A DNA stretch of 64,000 bases from Promerops cafer (Eukaryota; Chordata; Aves; Passeriformes; Nectariniidae). Positions 12,583 to 24,475 of this stretch are shown one piece after another (the first letter of the stretch is position 1; each line of letters begins with the position of its first letter). The notes beneath the pieces are model-generated. The model searched no databases and was not told the DNA's origin. It worked only from the letters and a program-made list of their open reading frames with translations. Both the position numbers and the translations under genes were made by a program. The DNA lies in contig VZSE01004150.1 in NCBI GenBank assembly GCA_013398275.1, positions 1 to 64,000 on the forward strand, in the 5' to 3' direction.

Positions 12583-15500
12583 GGGGGAGCAGCATTTGCT
12601 GCACTCGTAAGACCGTATTTAAATGACAGATTTGAGCTGTGCCCGCCACCAGAATTTTTTTCCAATGGAAACCTAATGCAAATAATCTAAACAGGACACT
12701 TGCAGAAGATTTTTAGTCCCTATATTGCTGCAAGATTGAGACAGTTTCAGTTCAAGTGAAAAGCCCTCATTCTGAGCCCTGTATTAACATATTTTTCATT
12801 TCTTTCTTTCCAAGTTGACCAAACTGAAAGCAATCTGCCTCAAATTTCAGAGTCAAGATTTTGTGCCAAGATTAGCTATAAAGTGGGTCAACTATTCAAA
12901 GCTGGTAATTTATGTGAATATGGGATTTGTACCAATTTGTTGTTATCTAAAATGACTAATGTTTCATAAAAACAAATTTCTGCTTGTGGATTGCTCTGAG
13001 AGTGGCAAATACTGCTTTTGTACCAGCATGTCACCCACTGCTCGTGGGTGACTGGTGACTTCAGCCAGGCAGGCCTGTCTCCCTCCTTGGGCACTGGTGG
13101 TTGAGGTGCAGAAAGGGTGGGTTTCCCTTGAAACAATCCAAGAAAGACCTGCAGTCATTTCTGGAGTGAAAGAGGAGCTATGTCAGATGGATTAAAACAT
13201 TTTTTTAGGTCATCTGATGTTGTTTAGGGAAAAAAAAAAGACCTTTATAATATATATATGCAACCATAAAACCCCCAAGACCTTCCTCAGGGCAGGAGAC
13301 AGTTGATTGTCAGGCTTGTACATGTCGAACTGATCAGTGTGAGAGGTCTAATGGGTACATTGAATTCAGTGTTAATACCTCTCCTAGGTGAGCTTTGCCA
13401 TAGATTTGGTCATTTTGTATCCCCCTGGGGCCCCCCAGGCATGGGACTGCAAGGGAACATCCCCTGCCCTGGTTCTCACCCATGTGCGATCTGTATGCTC
13501 TCCCTCTCCCTTCCCTTTCCCATGGCTTTCTGCCTTGGCAGCAAAGCTCCTTGCTGCAGGGCAGGCTGTGGGATGAAGCCATCTCCCTGTGGAGGGACTG
13601 GGACCTTGTGAGCCCCCTTTTCAGGGATACCTGGACTGGCTGGGGTGGTCCTCAGTACATTCTGACACGTGGGGCATGGCAGAGCAGCAAGAAGCAGATT
13701 GGTGCACACTGAAAGCAAAGGACCTTTTGGCATGCAGTCATTAGCTGCTGCCGAGTGCATTAGTCATCTTATGTCTTTCAGAAAGTCATCATTTTATAAC
13801 AGAAAATTGCTATTTTGTTTCGAGTATCTTAATTTCTATAATAAGAATAAAGCTCCTTAATTAGGGTTATGAAGAAGCAGAGTATTAATAGGAAGGGCAG
13901 TAGCTGCTAAACTCGGGGAGGGCGATGGGCTCTGGAAGGGACCATGGGGCTGCTGTGGCATGGTGTAGGGTATGGCCCTGCACCAGGGTGGCTGCACGGG
14001 TGTCCCGCAGCCAAGGGGCTTGTGGGTGGGCAGCTGCTGGCCGGTGACACCGGGACAGCGCCGGCGAGGAGTGCTTGGCCTCTTCTGGCAGCAGGGCTTT
14101 CATCTCCGTGTGCTGTAACCCCTGCCCTGTACAGCCTGCCCGGCACCTCTGCCTTCAGCCACTGTTCCCAAAACCCTGCTTTTTGCCCGGGAACTGGGGT
14201 GGATATTGTGCAGATTTGCCTCTGTCAGAAAAACAAATTTTGATCATTTATGTTCAGTTCGTGTGATTTTGAAATTGGCTCGGCTACTAATACTACCTTT
14301 GTTGCAACATCCCGTTGCAAGTGACCACCTGTAGCATGTCATTTCTTGGTCTCATCTTCGTTCACCATTGCCAGTTAATTAAATGACGCTTCTATATATT
14401 CAGTCAAGTCCTCTAATTAACGTGTTCCTTAGGCTGGGGTTAGATGGAGCGGCCAGTCTCTGGTAACAGCAGGGGAGTTCCAGTGGAATACACACTGGCC
14501 CCGAGGGGGACGGGAATAGTGAGGGGGTGTGAGCAGCCCCGGTGGGGCGAGAGAGGGGCTGAGAGCATCCTGCACCCATTCATTGTCAGCCATCACCACC
14601 TAGTGGCAAAAAGGCTCAGTCTGGATTCATCTGCTAGCTTCCGTGTCTCTTGCAAAGCTGTTTTTGCCTAAAACCCGAATTTTCAAAAAGGGTCATTTGC
14701 CGGTCTTATCCTGGACTCACACCAGCTTTTATAACTATGCAAGATTTTCTTCCGTGCAGAGAATCACTTCTGCCCACTTCAAACTGACATCTAAGCTGAC
14801 TCATATATGTTGTCTCCTGGACACCTCGAGTTACACAGTTAAAATGGAAGTGTTTTATTTATGTTTTGCTCAGGAAGTGAACTGACCCGTGACATCACCC
14901 AGACTCACACACTCAGATTCACAGCACCAATCCTGAAATCCACGGAGATGGCATCTGTGGTGTAGGTTTTCATCTACTTACATCAAAGGAATAGAAACCT
15001 CTGTCCCCAAAATAAAAGATAATCTGGTTAAGTCCTTTAGTGGACTTTGCCTAGAAAATGAATGTGGTGATATTATGTGGTATTGAGGTGGGAAGGGCAC
15101 CTCCATTTCCCCATTAAAAAGCAGTTAGCAAAACTAAAAACTTTCTGAAGTCCACTAAAAGAATAAATGGCAATAGAAACCATATTGCTGTCCTGGTCCT
15201 TTCTTCAGCACAGGCCATGTCTGTTTCAACCACCTCAGTTGCATCTTCATTTTCATTCTCCCTGCCCATGCTTCTGGAATCTTAAACTTATGCCTCTCCC
15301 CTGGCAAATGTTCCTCCTTGTTCACTTGGAGGATTTTGTCTTCTGCTTGTTGCACTCAGGTGCTCCCTTGGAGGGGAGTCTACCAATGAAATCTGGATAA
15401 CGTCTGGCAACAAGATTTTCTTTAGAAAGGGACTACAATAAAACTTGTTACAAACAGCTCAGTGTGCTCACTGTGGCAATTAAATAAACTGACAATGAAG

Positions 15501-18500
15501 TTATGGTTCCTTCATTTAGTTGTGATTATTCTTTTAATTTCATTATTTCCTAATGGATAAAATGTTTAATGCCCTTAAGAAGTACCTTGGCAAGGTGTTT
15601 GCTGGCAGAGCAGTCTCACTCTGCCCCATCACCGAACTAGTTGGCTACCAGCATGGCTGAAATACTCCTCTGCCTCTGGGAGACCAGAGAAGGGTAGGAC
15701 GAGCTTGTGTATGCTCAAAAACTGCCCTTTGAGATGGTCCCTCTGGGCCTTTTAAACCCTGCTTTAAAGCTGCTGTGTGCAAAAGAGTTTTTCAGCCTAC
15801 CCCCATGCCACCCATTACCCCAAATCTTCTTGGGGTTGGTGGGGAACCTAGGCAGGCTTGGGAAGTGCACAGCCACACTGGCATCCACAGGAGAGTCATG
15901 GCTCTTGTCACAGAAATGGGTTCAGCTCCCACAAATCCACTTTGCTTTGCCTGCCATTGCCAGGCTTTGGGTGATGCCTCATGCATCCCTTGGTTCCTCA
16001 GGCTAATCCCCACGAAGGGTTTCTGCCCGGGGGTGGCCACAGCATAGCTTGGCATGGACACCATGGCATACCCTGGCAGCATGCAGAACCGGTGACTTTC
16101 ACGTGCTCCTCTCAAACAGGTGCCTGCACAAAGCTCGACAGGGTGGGATAATTAAACCACGCCATATTTAGGAGGTCACCTCTATAGCCTGGATCTCAGA
16201 AGGGCTGGTAGGCAAGGCAGGCTGACAGAGAAACAATTGCAGGCTCTGCTGGGTGCATTTCTTAGTGTGAACCTTGCAGATTTGGGGTGATGCTGGTTCA
16301 TGATAAAATACTCCAGTTTTCCTGCCTGCTTTTTTTCTTCCCCATGAGAAAAAAAATTTAAAAGTATCTTCAGAGCCTACTATTTTCTACAAGGAGAAAA
16401 AATTTTCTGGAAATTTGCTATAGATGAATATGTTCTGTGATGCTAGTATTGATTTTCAGGGAAAGGTGTATATACAATTCCTGGACTAGGTTGTTGGTAG
16501 TTTTATTTTGAAAAGTTTCTTTTGGGGTTTCTCTCTAATAGTGATAGAATATTAATGTAGAGTAAAATCAAAACAAAACCAGACTTCTTTTGGTTGTTTT
16601 CTTGACCCTCCCCTAGTGTGCACACCTGAGCGTGTATGCGTGTTGTTCATATGACCAATATTCAGCCTCCCCTCTCTTACAAAAGCACCCCACTCAGTGC
16701 TGGCTGGTGGCACATAAGAAATCCCTTCAGGAGCAGAGGTCTGTGACACCTGCCTGAGCTGTACTTCAACAAAGGGCAAGCACCATGTGTGTATCATTTT
16801 TTGTGAAAATACTTCTGAAGTGTAGGACACTCAGCCAAGGCTACCCTCGTTCTCCAGCTGAGGGGTGATGGGCTGCAGATGTCCTCTCAGAAACACACCC
16901 CTCTGACCTTTAGTCAGCCCACTGCCTGTTTGCCAACAGGCACGAGAAGCACGACTGGCGACAGGCAGACTTGTCACCGGGGCAGCGCAAAGCCGGCAGA
17001 ACAAGTGGGAATGTGCCACCTTAGTGCAGCAGCTGCCCACGGGCTGCCACAGAAAGCATTTTGCAAGTGTCTCTGGTGCCATGCAGTGACTTATGAGCAG
17101 GCTGAGGTTCAGGGAACACACCTGCTGCATGAGCCTTCTCTCATGTTAAAGGCAGTGAGTTGGTAGAAAGAAGGAGGGAACTAGGGTAGGGAAGCAGACA
17201 AAAAAATCAGCGAAGTTCTGTAAAGGAAAGCACTGCTCTGGGAACTGGCTGACAGTGGGGTGAGAGTCCGGCAGAACTGCTGGCACCCAGCCAGCTGCCA
17301 TCAGTCACTGAGCAGAGACAGGAGACAGCAAGAGCTGGGAGCACACAGAAATCCCTCACTGCTGACAAGCCCCCACGAGCACAGGTTCCCACTGTAAGGC
17401 AAATATGTATGGCTTGAACAAATACTCTGAACAGAGTTTGGGGAATTTCTTGGAAACCCTAGTGCTGAAGTCTACTGCTTTGAAATCAGTAATTAGGCTG
17501 CAAAACGTGTGTGTAAAGTGTGATTTAAGGACTGAATGTGTCAGGCTGAATCTATGCTGACGTTTTGTAGGTCAAAGCCCCTAAGAAACAGCAGGCAGTA
17601 ATGAGGCCCCCATCCTTTCACTGCTGCCTTATTGTGACTCTGGCTTTCCCTCATCTCACACCAGCACATGCTAAATTCCTCCAACCTGTCACATTTATCT
17701 TTGAAAGTGACTTCTCTAGGAAGTGGAGTATCTCTCTTCCTCTTTCCCTCTCAGCTCAGAAGAGCCTCTTGCTCTTTCATAATGTTCTAATGAACTCAAA
17801 ATTTGTTGTATATACTTTTTCCCATGATTTTATGAAAAATTCAACCCAACTTTTACCTGCTTGCAGTGCAAGATGCTAGGACTGAGACAGTGAGAAGGGA
17901 AAAGCTTGTCAGACCAATGACAGCATTTAATTTATGCTGCTTGTTTCTCCTCCTTAGAGAGATGTACAAATGAAAATTCAAGAGATCAGAATAAAAAAAG
18001 CATGGCTAGATAGAGGGTGGCATTAGCAACAAAATGGGAAAGGACATTTTGTTTGTGTTGCAGCAGGATCTATTTTTAAGACCTTCATGTAGTAAAGTCA
18101 CTTCTGGGATTAATTTTTCTAAAAAACAATAAAAAATAATGCCCAGGCTCACTGCAGAGAGCACTAAATAGTCCACTCCAGCCACTTCAGACAGGATGTA
18201 TGGAAACAATCAGCATTAGTCTGAGGTAAGAACAAACAGAGGCAACTATCTGATGACGCAGAATAAAGAGAGAAGAGCTGGATTTTGCTCAAGTAGCTTG
18301 AAAGAGCCAGTGGCACTGGAAGGATTATTAGGGATGATAGAAGTGACAATTTGTTTGACCTAGTACCTGCTCTTAATGGCAGCCATCTCTTTGAATATGA
18401 ATATCCCATTGAATATTTGCAGTAACTCTCCTTGAAACAAATGTGCTCAGATCTTCTCTGGGTAGGGGGAGGCTGTTTTTACTACAGAGTCAGAGCTGGG

Positions 18501-19484
18501 GGGAGGGATCAGATGTCATTAAGTGCTCTGAAAACATGCTCTCTCTTCAACTGGCAGGAGCATCTCAAAGTGATTGGTTTTTTCTATGTATAGCTCTAAT
18601 TAAAGGTCTGTGTTTCAATTAGTCTCTTGTTTTCCTGGCCTATAATGTCACATGTCTGTCAGAACATTTTGTTTTAAGCAGAAAGCTCACCTTAAAGGCC
18701 CAGCCAGTACATATACTGCTCTATTTTTAGTTATAAATGAGGTGGGATTTAAAAAATTTATATGGGAATGAGGCATCCAGGTCCTAATGAAATTCACTTT
18801 GAAGTGAGCATACAACCTATCAAGGTGCCTTCAAAGCGTCTCAAAGAGCAAAATGTGGTAACTCTGCTTCAAATTCATTTTCAAAGCTGAGTGGTCAACT
18901 TTGTTAGAACACTTTCAAATTTAAAAAAATATTTTAAAATTGACATTTCCTGACTTCAGAAATCCCCACAAGCCAAAGCTGGTTGCACTCAGCCTGGTGC
19001 AGGTACCTATTCTTCTCAAATATTGTCTCTGTTAGGAACCTGGTTCCCCCATGGGAAAACCTCCCTTTCCAAGTCTAACCAGAGAGATACCTGATGAAAT
19101 GATGGCTCTGCAACTGGCAGTGTGTGAGGAAACACCATCACTGACATTCCCTGGGAGCCCCTCTGCCCTTAATTTCCTTTGCCTGACCCTTCCCACCACT
19201 CCCCCTGCCTCTGCTTTGGGCAGGTTGTCTGACCCTGTGGGTCACCTCAAGAATGATTTTCAAGCAGCATTACAGTAGGAGAGCAGCAGGTGACACATGT
19301 GAGCTGTGCAGGCAAGGTGGAGTAGCTGTCTGCAGGTGAATTGCTGGGAAGGGTCACAACCCAACTTCACTGCCATGCTTTATCTGAGGGATAAAACAAA
19401 GTCCAAGCTGCTGCTGCTTGGCTTTTCCTGTGCTGTTTGGGAGGCTTTTGTAAGAAACAATGTATTTGACAGAGTTAAATGACA
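12583..19484. other. Intergenic DNA downstream of ZNF365; enhancer-like islands
   Basis: No exon or RNA gene is supported. Non-repetitive islands that look constrained lie at about 13740-13900, 14230-14430 and 18560-18960. The second contains TTGCAAC-5 nt-GTTGCAA (14302-14320), CTTTGTT, and TTAATTAA-type cores. The third contains an exact MEF2-type box, CTATTTTTAG (18721-18730), plus several TTCAAAG words of the TCF/LEF type. The positions are seen in the sequence; regulatory function is inferred. The rest holds nothing I can name. Confidence 0.4.
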
Positions 19485-21688
19485 CAGTAACTGAGAAATA
19501 TATCTTTATTATTAGAATGTTTATATTCTAAAAATTTTACCTGGGATTACAGTACAACCCAATTTCTTTCTAATTAACTAAACTGGCATTTGTTTAGCAA
19601 GTAAGTGTAAATTAGGCTTTGAAAAGTTTAAAAACATGCAACTTCTCTTACTCTTTTCCTTCTCCTCTCCCAAAAGGACAACTTACAGTCAATATTTTGG
19701 CATGATAAATAATAAAATAAACATCTCATTTGTGAACTAGTAGTTGCACTTAACTTTGGTGACTAACAGAGTAGATAGGCATTTAAAAATAAAAATAAAA
19801 ATCTTCTTTCAGTGTCAAGTGGCTAAAGAAAAGAATTAATATATTTTACTTTATTGTCTTTCTAATGTTCACCTTTATTATCTTCAAAAAAGGTACTTTC
19901 TTCAGGTTTGTGGAAGGATGTGGGAAGCAATAGAAAAAAACTCAAGAATGCTTCAATTTTAGCTTGCCTATAAAAGTTGTTGTAACACACAATCTGACCC
20001 AAGCCCATGCAACACAATGAACAACTCCTTTTCACCACACACAACGCCTAGCATAAGGCCAAGTGTAGCCTTGTGACATAGTTAAATAAATATTGAAATA
20101 CCATTACAACCTAAATACCTGAATTGGTTTTACACTGTGACTTTCTACTGAAACAGTGTTGAGAAACTTTTAAACATATATCTGATTGTTCCATATACAC
20201 TATTTAAAATAAAAGTGAGGAATAATACTCTTTCTTCTCTCTGCTACTTTCTGGGAGCTCTGTACACTGACAAATGTATGACATCTGTAGTTACCTGATC
20301 CTAGCTGACTGATTGGTCATCTTCTGCTTTAAAAATATTGCAACTCGGGTGCTTATTGCAGCAGTAATCATAGTGATACACTGTCTTTTAATACTCAGTT
20401 CTGCTTACAGACATAGTTATAAAAAATGAAAAACATTTTTCACAAATCTTTGTACACATACTGTAAAAATCACCTTCCACATAAACAATTTACATCTGTT
20501 ATGAGCATTTAAAAAATAAATCACATAGACCTGTCTCACCTATCCTTTCTTTTTCTTGACAAAACAAATCTCATCAGTAACATCATCAGGATGTTCATAT
20601 CTGTAAACATGGCATTAAGATTCATGTTACCAAAAACTGTACACACAAAAAATCATCTTCATAAATAAATTCTCTGATAAATAAGGATCCTTTTAATTGG
20701 CACAAACCAGTGTAAACACATTCCTGTTCTGCAGTCATCTCTAACTGCCTTGCACTTGGGTTCTTAGTTCGAAGTCACTGATCTCTCAGCCCTGTAAAGA
20801 TTCTGCAGACATAAAAATGTGAAGGATTTGGGCTACAATCGTGGTTATTTGGGCCTCTCATGCCTGAGACCAAGCACAGACATTGAACACAATGCCATGT
20901 AGTAAGTAACACGCTGCTTTAGCCAGTCACTTGCTGCACCACAGCTGATAACCTGCTGCTGGCACTTGGCACTGAAATTCCTCCTCTAGCCCAGTTTGGC
21001 CTGTGCTTGTCAGGGCAGCTTCTGGTCTCCTTGCTAAGGGACATCTCAGAGGAGCCCAAAGTTGTACCAATAGACAACATGGCTACTGGCAGGATCAAGT
21101 AGTTTAATGTATTTAATAAAAGATGGAAATGTGCTTATAGCCAAAAACCCAGGGTAGCAATCTTCTGTAAACAGCCTTCAAGTGACTTTGAGTAGGCCTT
21201 CTGCATCTAAGTATGTCTGTTAGTCACTGATCTTACACCTACCTAAGCTGAAAGATTGAATATTTCGGTGCCGATTAAATGGATTCCTCTGAACTTCAGG
21301 AATAACACAGATGGAAATTAATTACCAGTTGGTTAGAGCATGCTGCCACTAAAATAATTAAACATACAGCCACAGTACTGCCCAGCAAGATAACTGCAGT
21401 CATTTCAAATAAGCTCTATAAATGACTAAATAAATAAATAAATAAATACATGAATAAATAGAAAAACCTCCGTGTAAACTGAATAAAATGTCACTTCTTT
21501 TATAGCGCCCAAAGAGGGAATGGCGTAACTAAATAATATAAAATTTCCATATGTATATATTTCTATATATTATATCTGATATGTTTTGGCATGGCCAGAT
21601 GGATAGGAAAAAGTAGGATGACTAACTTCATTCAATATTTGTTGTGTTGAAGCCAAGCTCCTGCGTTGCTGTATATTGCTCACCGTTC
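19485..21688 (-). other. ZNF365: ZNF365 3' untranslated region
   Basis: The stretch directly follows the ZNF365 stop codon on the minus strand. It is AT-rich, free of interspersed repeats and has no exon-like ORF. Candidate AATAAA signals (plus-strand TTTATT) lie at 19505-19510, 19850-19855 and 19874-19879. The distal one is followed on the minus strand by a TGTGTC-containing GU-rich stretch within about 25 nt, so I place the main 3' end near 19485. The two proximal signals would give shorter transcripts. The exact cleavage site is inferred. Confidence 0.6.
21427..21461. repeat. (TAAA)n microsatellite in ZNF365 3' UTR
   Basis: About five and a half perfect TAAA units run from 21427 to 21448. 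An interrupted tail (CATGAATAAATAG) continues to 21461. It lies about 230 nt downstream of the ZNF365 stop codon in the transcript. It is a likely length-polymorphic site. On the minus strand it reads TTTA, which creates AU-rich ATTTA words in the mRNA. Confidence 0.85.
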
Positions 21689-21935
21689 CTATAGCGGTTT
21701 GGCCTTCTTACCCATCTTTGATTTTGCACTCACTTTCCTGGCAGAACAGACTGGTTCACCCTTCTTTTGTGCTCTCCATATTTCTCTTGGGCAATCAACA
21801 GGTTCATAGAAGCATTTCACTGGCTGCAAGCTGTTTTTTTCATCCTTTGCTTTTTTCAATAAGATTCTTCCTTTTTGAAAGGAATGAGGCTTTGCATCAG
21901 GGATGTTATATGAAGCGTGTTGACTTCCTCGGCTC
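21689..21935 (-). CDS. ZNF365: ZNF365 coding exon 4 (C-terminal tail and stop)
   Basis: The acceptor is TTAATTTCAG (minus strand, AG complement at 21936-21937). The first base completes a split Leu codon carried over from the microexon. The exon then encodes 81 residues and a TAG stop at 21689-21691. It reads SRGSQHASYNIPDAKPHSF early on, then a basic LLKKAKD segment, QKKGE, and ends KMGKKAKPL. The order of motifs matches the human tail (SRG...PD.K...KGR..LKKAKD...QP.K...KKGE...RK...KM.KK), although the last residues differ. The tail is lysine-rich and has no folded-domain signature. The acceptor lacks a good pyrimidine tract and is preceded by a perfect 9-bp inverted repeat (21944-21972). 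Confidence 0.93.
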
Positions 21936-24437
21936 CTGAAATTAATAATAGTGATTATTAATAACTATTATTTAGTCTCACAAGCTGATAGGTCCCCAAA
22001 ATATCCCAAACCCTTACATTTTTGAAGACAAAAATAGTCTTATTTTATAGAATGAGGCTGCATGTTAACAAGAGAGTTGTAAGATCAATTACATTTCTCA
22101 GTATTCAAAAGCATTCCTCACTAAAATAACCCCTACGTGTGTTACTGGTGCACTCTTCATGTGTGTTCATCTACACTTTTATTCTGATCAGCATTCTGCT
22201 GATTTTGGAGTGCTGAGACCTCACTGAGGTGTATCCTTGGTGATCTGCAGGGATTTTAAAGGTGCACATGTTCACATCAATGTTCTGCAAAGAATAAACA
22301 TCCCTTGGTTTTGGAAGACCACACAGCACCAGTAAGAGGAGAAAGAAGGTGCAGGAGCTGTAGGGACTTCTTTGTGGAATCTCAGTGCTGCCCTGGACTG
22401 CACCTGGGCCCCAGGGAGCTGCTGCTAGAAATAGCCAATAGGTCAGGAAACTCCATGCTCTGCTTTGTGCTGACCACCCATCCAGGAAAATTTTAGCTTC
22501 CCTTTTAGGCTTTGACTTAAAACAGGAGAAGAAGAAAGGGGAACACAAAAACTGATGGGAAGAAGGGTAACAAAGCTTAAAGGCCAAAGTAAGCTGAATT
22601 CTTTGCTCTCTCTGTGATGGTTCAAGCCCATCAAGATTTGCAGAAATTGGTGAGTTCAGGTGGAGTGACAGCAAAGTGCCCAGTGCTGCAAAGACTGAAC
22701 CATGCACTTTGCTCTGAAAACTGCAGTCCCACAGTTTAGCTAAGATCATTATAGTCCCTTTTAACGTAATCTTGAAATGTTTTACAGCAGATACATGTAG
22801 TGTAACAGCAGAACTATGAACGTAAGGCATCAGCTCATGCCTACCCAGCTCCTGTGACTGAAGTGAAGAGTGGATGTGCTGATATATGAGTTGATCTCTT
22901 AAGGGATCCCATAGGGCTATTTTCCATAGCCTGTTATTTCTGAAATGCATATATCTGTAGTATTACATCTTCTGGGGGTTAAATCATATTGCATACTTGA
23001 CAAAGCCAGTTTTGGAAAAAGCTGTGGTTACTCACGTGTGTACAGTGTAAACCCTCTCCTGCTCTTTAGGAAGATGAGAAGGGTGTCATGGAAGTCTGTA
23101 TTTGTTGGCAGGAGGCAGCGAGGGCCATCCCATATTGTAGGAACTAAGCCCTACCTATGTAACAGCATTACCTGGTTGTCATCTTTGCTAAGCAGATTTC
23201 ACTAGGGGGAGGTTTAGGGGGGTGAAATGCTGGAGCTTGCAGGCATTATGTCATTCTGGCCTGGTGCAGGCCTGGGCTCTGACCACTTGCTGGGGTTTAG
23301 GAATGACCTGTGTAAATGCACAAGTGTTGGCCACTCCAGTTTACCATCAGTTCTTGAGTACTGTTTTTTACAGTCCATTACTTAGTTGTTGTTTAAAGAT
23401 GCAGTGTTCTGTTTTTTTCAGATGTTGTTATGGTGAAGAAGCTACATAATTTATTCCCAAAGCATACACAGGCATTATTGCAGGTGATGTTAGGCAGTCC
23501 TCTGCTGCACTGAATGAAGCTATTAAAACCAGAAGGTCAAGCTCAGTATGATCTGAGGGGCTACCTAAAGGGGCTCAACTGTACTTAAATTGAATGACTT
23601 TATGGTAGAGAAGATGGATGTCTGTCCCCAGTTCACAGTCAGGGTAAGAAAGTACCCAAGATGGAAGAAGATGCAGGTCACTGCATGTGAAATGCAAAGC
23701 TGCCAGCTCCAGATGTGGGAAATGCTTTTTCACTGAAAGCAGCAGCTCTGCAACAAAAGTGACTGTAAGAGAGTCTGAACTTCTACTCACACATATTCCT
23801 AATCTGTTGTGTAATGGAGAATGACTTGTGGTGGTGCAATGGAAAAAAATCCAAAACTCGTGCCCCCACAAGGAAAGGCTGCCCTGAAGAAGGGTGCACT
23901 GCCTGACTGTCACTTGGCCAAGCAGCACAAGATGCTCCAAACCACCTGCTGGGACTCATGACCGAGTCACAAAGACATGGGAGACCAGCCCCAATTAGTT
24001 CTGCTGCTCCCAGGACAGCTGCTTGAGTAACCTGAGATCGTTAGTGCCCACGCTTTGTCAGGGCACTGGTTTGGTTATATGATTGTACTGTCAGTTAGGA
24101 AATGACAACTGTCTGTCTCCTACCTATAGAATGTTAAAGACATTTTTAACTGAAACTTGGACTGTGTTTGCCAAAGAGATTCAACTTCTGTAGCTTTGCA
24201 ATAGGCTATTACAGTCAGCAGGAAGGAGTAATTTGTTTAACAGAAAACCAGCATTCTTTATTTTCTTTAGAGAATATCTGATTTTAGTTTAGTTTTAGCA
24301 GAAATCTGTTTTTCCTCAATTACATGACATAAATATAGACCACATGCAGGTCCCAACCTATAAGGTAAAATGCAAAAGCAGAAATACGAGCATGTCAACT
24401 TAGTGTATTTAAGTTAAAAAAAAGGAGATATACATAC
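21936..24437 (-). other. ZNF365: ZNF365 intron 3
   Basis: The intron is bounded by GTATGT (donor, after 24438) and CAG (acceptor, before 21935). It holds a 259-codon open frame on the transcribed strand (22171-22950) with no recognisable domain, discussed in the findings. No exon with matching phases or family similarity was found inside it. The rest is non-repetitive. Confidence 0.85.
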
Positions 24438-24475
24438 AGGCATCTGGGTTTCTTATTTAATGAAATGTCTGTAAA
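24438..24475 (-). CDS. ZNF365: ZNF365 coding exon 3 (38-nt microexon)
   Basis: The exon is flanked by a good acceptor (TTTTCATTGCAG) and a donor (GTATGT) on the minus strand. It encodes twelve residues, FTDISLNKKPRC, plus the first two bases of a Leu codon. The human protein has LTDISSNRKPKCL at exactly this place, between ...GHV and SRG..., so eight of twelve residues agree. Starting phase 0 and ending phase 2 fit the flanking exons exactly. Skipping it (38 nt) would shift the frame of the C-terminal exon. It is far too short for ORF-based gene finding and was located by searching for the family motif and phase. Confidence 0.92.

Noticed and set aside
11409..12592. AGCAG as target-site duplication of the large LTR
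   Set aside because: The two copies are offset 2 and 5 bases from the TG and CA ends, so the match is not convincing.
24124..24161. Alternative 38-nt candidate for the ZNF365 microexon (phases also fit)
   Set aside because: Its peptide has no similarity to the family, whereas 24438-24475 encodes the expected TDIS...KP.C motif.
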